Shown here one piece after another: positions 3,897 to 5,788 of a DNA stretch of 5,788 nucleotides (the first letter of the stretch is position 1; each line of letters begins with the position of its first letter). The notes below the pieces were generated by a model. That model did not search any database. It saw only the letters and a program-made list of their open reading frames with translations, and was not told the DNA's origin. The DNA is from CAZVWH01 sp964631175 (GTDB lineage: Bacteria > Planctomycetota > Phycisphaerae > Sedimentisphaerales > Anaerobacaceae). The stretch lies in NCBI GenBank assembly GCA_964631175.1, contig CAZVWH010000142.1, positions 1-5,788 of the forward strand, given 5' to 3'. Position numbers and translations under genes: made by a program.

Positions 3897-5324
3897 ATGG
3901 CAAAATTGAAAAAAACAACCGGAAAGAAACGAACAGTCAAAAGTTCTTCTAAGCTCGCCGTCGTCAAGCCTAAAAAAAAGGCTTTTCGCAGCTATAACGA
4001 AGCTATTAGCTACCTGTTTAGCAAGACTGACTACGAGAAGCAGAAAATTCTGCGCTATAATATTACTACGTTCAACCTCGACAGGATGAATAAACTTCTA
4101 TCGCTGGTAGGCAAACCACACAAAAAATTTCATACAGTCCATATAGGCGGTACAAAAGGAAAAGGTTCGACCGCTACAATGCTGGCCAAGATGCTCGAGG
4201 CGAACGGTTATACCGTAGGATTATATACCTCGCCGCACGTAGTGAACCTGCATGAGCGGATTATGGTCAATTCAAATATGATCAGCAAGCAGCACATGCT
4301 TGATCTGCTGAACCGCATCTACGCTTCGATTGAGAAATTATCAAAGACTGACCCACCGACTTTCTTTGAAATTATGACAGCCTTGGCATTTATGCACTTT
4401 GTCGATATGAACGTTAATATCGGAGTGATCGAAGCCGGTTTGGGCGGCCGATTAGACAGCACCAACGTCATTGAGCCCAAAGTTATCGGCATAACCAGCT
4501 TGAGTATCGACCATATGCAGCAATTAGGCAATACCATTGACAGTATCGCCAGAGAAAAAGCCGGGATTTTCAAACACGGTGTGCCCACAGTTACCGTTGA
4601 ACAGGAGCCGGCTGCAATGCGGGTTCTGAAAACCGAAGCTATGGCAGTTAATGCACCTTTTAGCGTAACCGGCGTAGATATTGATTTTTCACATCGATTT
4701 GAAACATCGAGAGAGCACGGCCCACATACTAGGATATGCCTGACTACGCCTACAAGCAAATTTGAACATCTACGAGTGCCATTACATGGCCGACATCAGG
4801 CAATTAACTGCGGTTTGGCTCTGGCTATGCTGGATAAACTCAAAGCAGACGGATACAAAATAGACAATGAAAAGGCAACTGCGGGACTTAAAGAGGTTAG
4901 ATTGGCTGGCCGAATGGAGATGATTTACGACGATCCGAGAATTATAATCGACGCTGCCCATAATGCAGCAAGTATTCGGGCTCTTATACAAGCAATAGGC
5001 CAAAACATCCCTTATGATTCAATGGTAGTTATCTTCGGCTGCAACAATGATAAAGACACAGAGGGCATGCTCCGAGAGCTGCAATATGGAGCCGACAAGG
5101 TGATTTTTTCTCGCAGCAACTCGGCTAAAGCTATGTCCCCAGATATACTGGCTGAAATGTACACGGAAATAAGCGGCAAGATGTGCCAAACAGCTCTCAG
5201 CTTGGGTGAAGCATTACGACTTGCCGAAAGTGCTATCAGCAAAGAAGACCTAATTTGCATTACTGGAAGTTTCTACCTGATCGGCCAGGCTAAAATGCGT
5301 TTCCAGCCTAACCAAACAACATAG
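3897..5324 (+). CDS. folC: Bifunctional dihydrofolate synthase / folylpolyglutamate synthase
   Basis: The 475-residue cytoplasmic Mur-ligase-family enzyme uses ATP to couple glutamate to dihydropteroate and to extend folate polyglutamate chains. The P-loop GGTKGKGST is at residues 84-92 and YTSPH at 110-114. GLGGRLDSTN is at 181-190, SIDHMQQLG at 203-211, and REKAGIFK at 219-226, where K221 is the expected carbamylated lysine. The C-terminal domain has PLHGRHQAIN (295-304), GRMEM (338-342), DAAHN (352-356), GCNNDKD (381-387) and TGSFYLIG (456-463). The catalytic domain really begins near residue 30 (FRSYNEAISYLF). Residues 1-29 are an extra tail with 12 Lys/Arg and no acidic residue. An in-frame TAA 12 bases before the ATG (3882-3884) and the lack of another ATG before residue 64 fix the start. 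A strong terminator follows 17 bases after the TAG. It is monocistronic here, with no other folate genes beside it. Confidence 0.97.
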   Translation: MAKLKKTTGKKRTVKSSSKLAVVKPKKKAFRSYNEAISYLFSKTDYEKQKILRYNITTFNLDRMNKLLSLVGKPHKKFHTVHIGGTKGKGSTATMLAKMLEANGYTVGLYTSPHVVNLHERIMVNSNMISKQHMLDLLNRIYASIEKLSKTDPPTFFEIMTALAFMHFVDMNVNIGVIEAGLGGRLDSTNVIEPKVIGITSLSIDHMQQLGNTIDSIAREKAGIFKHGVPTVTVEQEPAAMRVLKTEAMAVNAPFSVTGVDIDFSHRFETSREHGPHTRICLTTPTSKFEHLRVPLHGRHQAINCGLALAMLDKLKADGYKIDNEKATAGLKEVRLAGRMEMIYDDPRIIIDAAHNAASIRALIQAIGQNIPYDSMVVIFGCNNDKDTEGMLRELQYGADKVIFSRSNSAKAMSPDILAEMYTEISGKMCQTALSLGEALRLAESAISKEDLICITGSFYLIGQAKMRFQPNQTT

Positions 5325-5340
5325 GTTAGTTAATTAGTTT

Positions 5341-5374
5341 AGCCGGCACCCCTGTGGTGCCGGTTATTTTATAA
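5341..5374 (+). terminator. Rho-independent terminator of folC
   Basis: CCGGCACC (5343-5350), loop CCTGT, GGTGCCGG (5356-5363) form a perfect 8-bp GC-rich stem, extendable by G-T and A-T pairs. The T-rich tract TTATTTTAT follows at 5364-5372. It starts 17 bases after the folC stop. The hairpin also lies 28 bases beyond the stop of the convergent gene, but on that strand the following sequence is poor in T, so it should work mainly for folC. Confidence 0.9.
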
Positions 5375-5391
5375 TCTACTTTCCCTGCAGC

Positions 5392-5788
5392 CTATATAAA
5401 CATACTCGCTTTAGGTGTGCCGCCGTATGCACCCATATTTATGCGTTCGCCGTTCGGCGACGGCTCAGCGGTACAATCTGAATCTGGATCGCCGGCATCG
5501 ATACAAGGACTTGTTACATTATCCTGAACCCAACTCTGACTGGCCGGATCCCAGCGACCTGCCTGCGACCTCAAATGGTAATCGCGGTTACTCGGGTCTG
5601 CGAACAAAGGATCAATATCAATGTTACCTTCTCCTTCTTCTACTTCATCCTCTATTTTGAAACCGCCTTGAATGTTGTTGTAGTTAATAGCATAATCTCC
5701 AGGCCAGACGTAATCAGACACGTATATTTCATTCTGCCATATGATATTATTCAGGATAAGTGGCTTCTCAAGGCTCCACGGCGTCGGC
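5392..5788 (-). CDS. C-terminal part of a secreted right-handed beta-helix repeat protein, 5' end beyond the window
   Basis: The minus-strand frame is open from the right edge to TAG at 5392-5394, giving the last 131 residues. An internal GTG at 5721 is not the start, because the frame continues upstream with beta-helix-like sequence (LILNNIIWQNEIYV). The beta-helix rungs end at about residue 42 of the fragment (INYNNIQGG), followed by an acidic linker (EDEVEEGEG). The closing module is IDIDPLFADPSNRDYHL (56-72), SQAGRWDP (74-81), SPCIDAGDP (93-101) and INMGAYGGTPKAS (116-128). This ending is very common in large extracellular pectate-lyase-like proteins of planctomycetes. Two Cys (95, 105) could pair. 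Such proteins are usually exported and bind or cleave polysaccharide; which applies here cannot be judged without the N-terminus. No dockerin or anchor follows: the protein stops 3 residues after KAS. Confidence 0.88.
   Translation of the reverse strand, partial: PTPWSLEKPLILNNIIWQNEIYVSDYVWPGDYAINYNNIQGGFKIEDEVEEGEGNIDIDPLFADPSNRDYHLRSQAGRWDPASQSWVQDNVTSPCIDAGDPDSDCTAEPSPNGERINMGAYGGTPKASMFI

Noticed and set aside
4319..5260. Minus-strand open frames of 73-146 codons opposite folC
   Set aside because: They lie entirely within folC, whose motifs run through the whole region on the plus strand.

Overview
The window looks like a piece of a Planctomycetota chromosome, probably from the Phycisphaerae/Sedimentisphaerales side. 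This is inferred from remembered family resemblance, with no database search. The clues are the C-terminal tail of a secreted beta-helix protein (IDIDPLF, SPCIDAGDP, NMGAYGGT), a ManA-like double-cupin protein of a type I associate with that phylum, and a FolC with a lysine-rich leader. Base composition is moderate and slightly AT-rich, and the intergenic regions are AT-rich.

Left third, all on the minus strand. A partial four-helix-type membrane protein runs off the left edge (1-458). Directly upstream of it lies a compact IS200/IS605-family insertion sequence whose Y1 (HUH) transposase gene (501-965) appears intact. Hairpins sit at both subterminal regions, and a 15-bp inverted repeat joins the two ends of the gene. 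A complete ManA-like cupin gene (1051-2268) follows, with a good ribosome binding site.

Middle (2269-3896), plus strand where coding. There are two long intergenic stretches. Between them is a probable two-gene operon for small unrecognised proteins (116 aa and 77 aa, the second a membrane protein), with a promoter-like sequence, a strong Shine-Dalgarno and tight gene coupling. The first intergenic stretch carries a cluster of overlapping inverted repeats. The second carries a small coding-like remnant and ends in a near-consensus promoter for folC.

Right third. folC (3897-5324, plus) encodes dihydrofolate/folylpolyglutamate synthase and is probably expressed from a leaderless mRNA. It ends at a clear rho-independent terminator. 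Convergent to it, on the minus strand, is the C-terminal 131 residues of a secreted beta-helix protein that enters from the right edge.

The genes do not form one pathway: this is a mosaic of a housekeeping gene, an uncharacterised sugar-related protein, a surface or secreted protein, an IS element and small orphan genes. I found no CRISPR array, tRNA, rRNA or recognisable defence system. The least explained parts are the small-protein operon, the 15-bp end-to-end repeat in the IS, and the hairpin cluster at 2406-2476.
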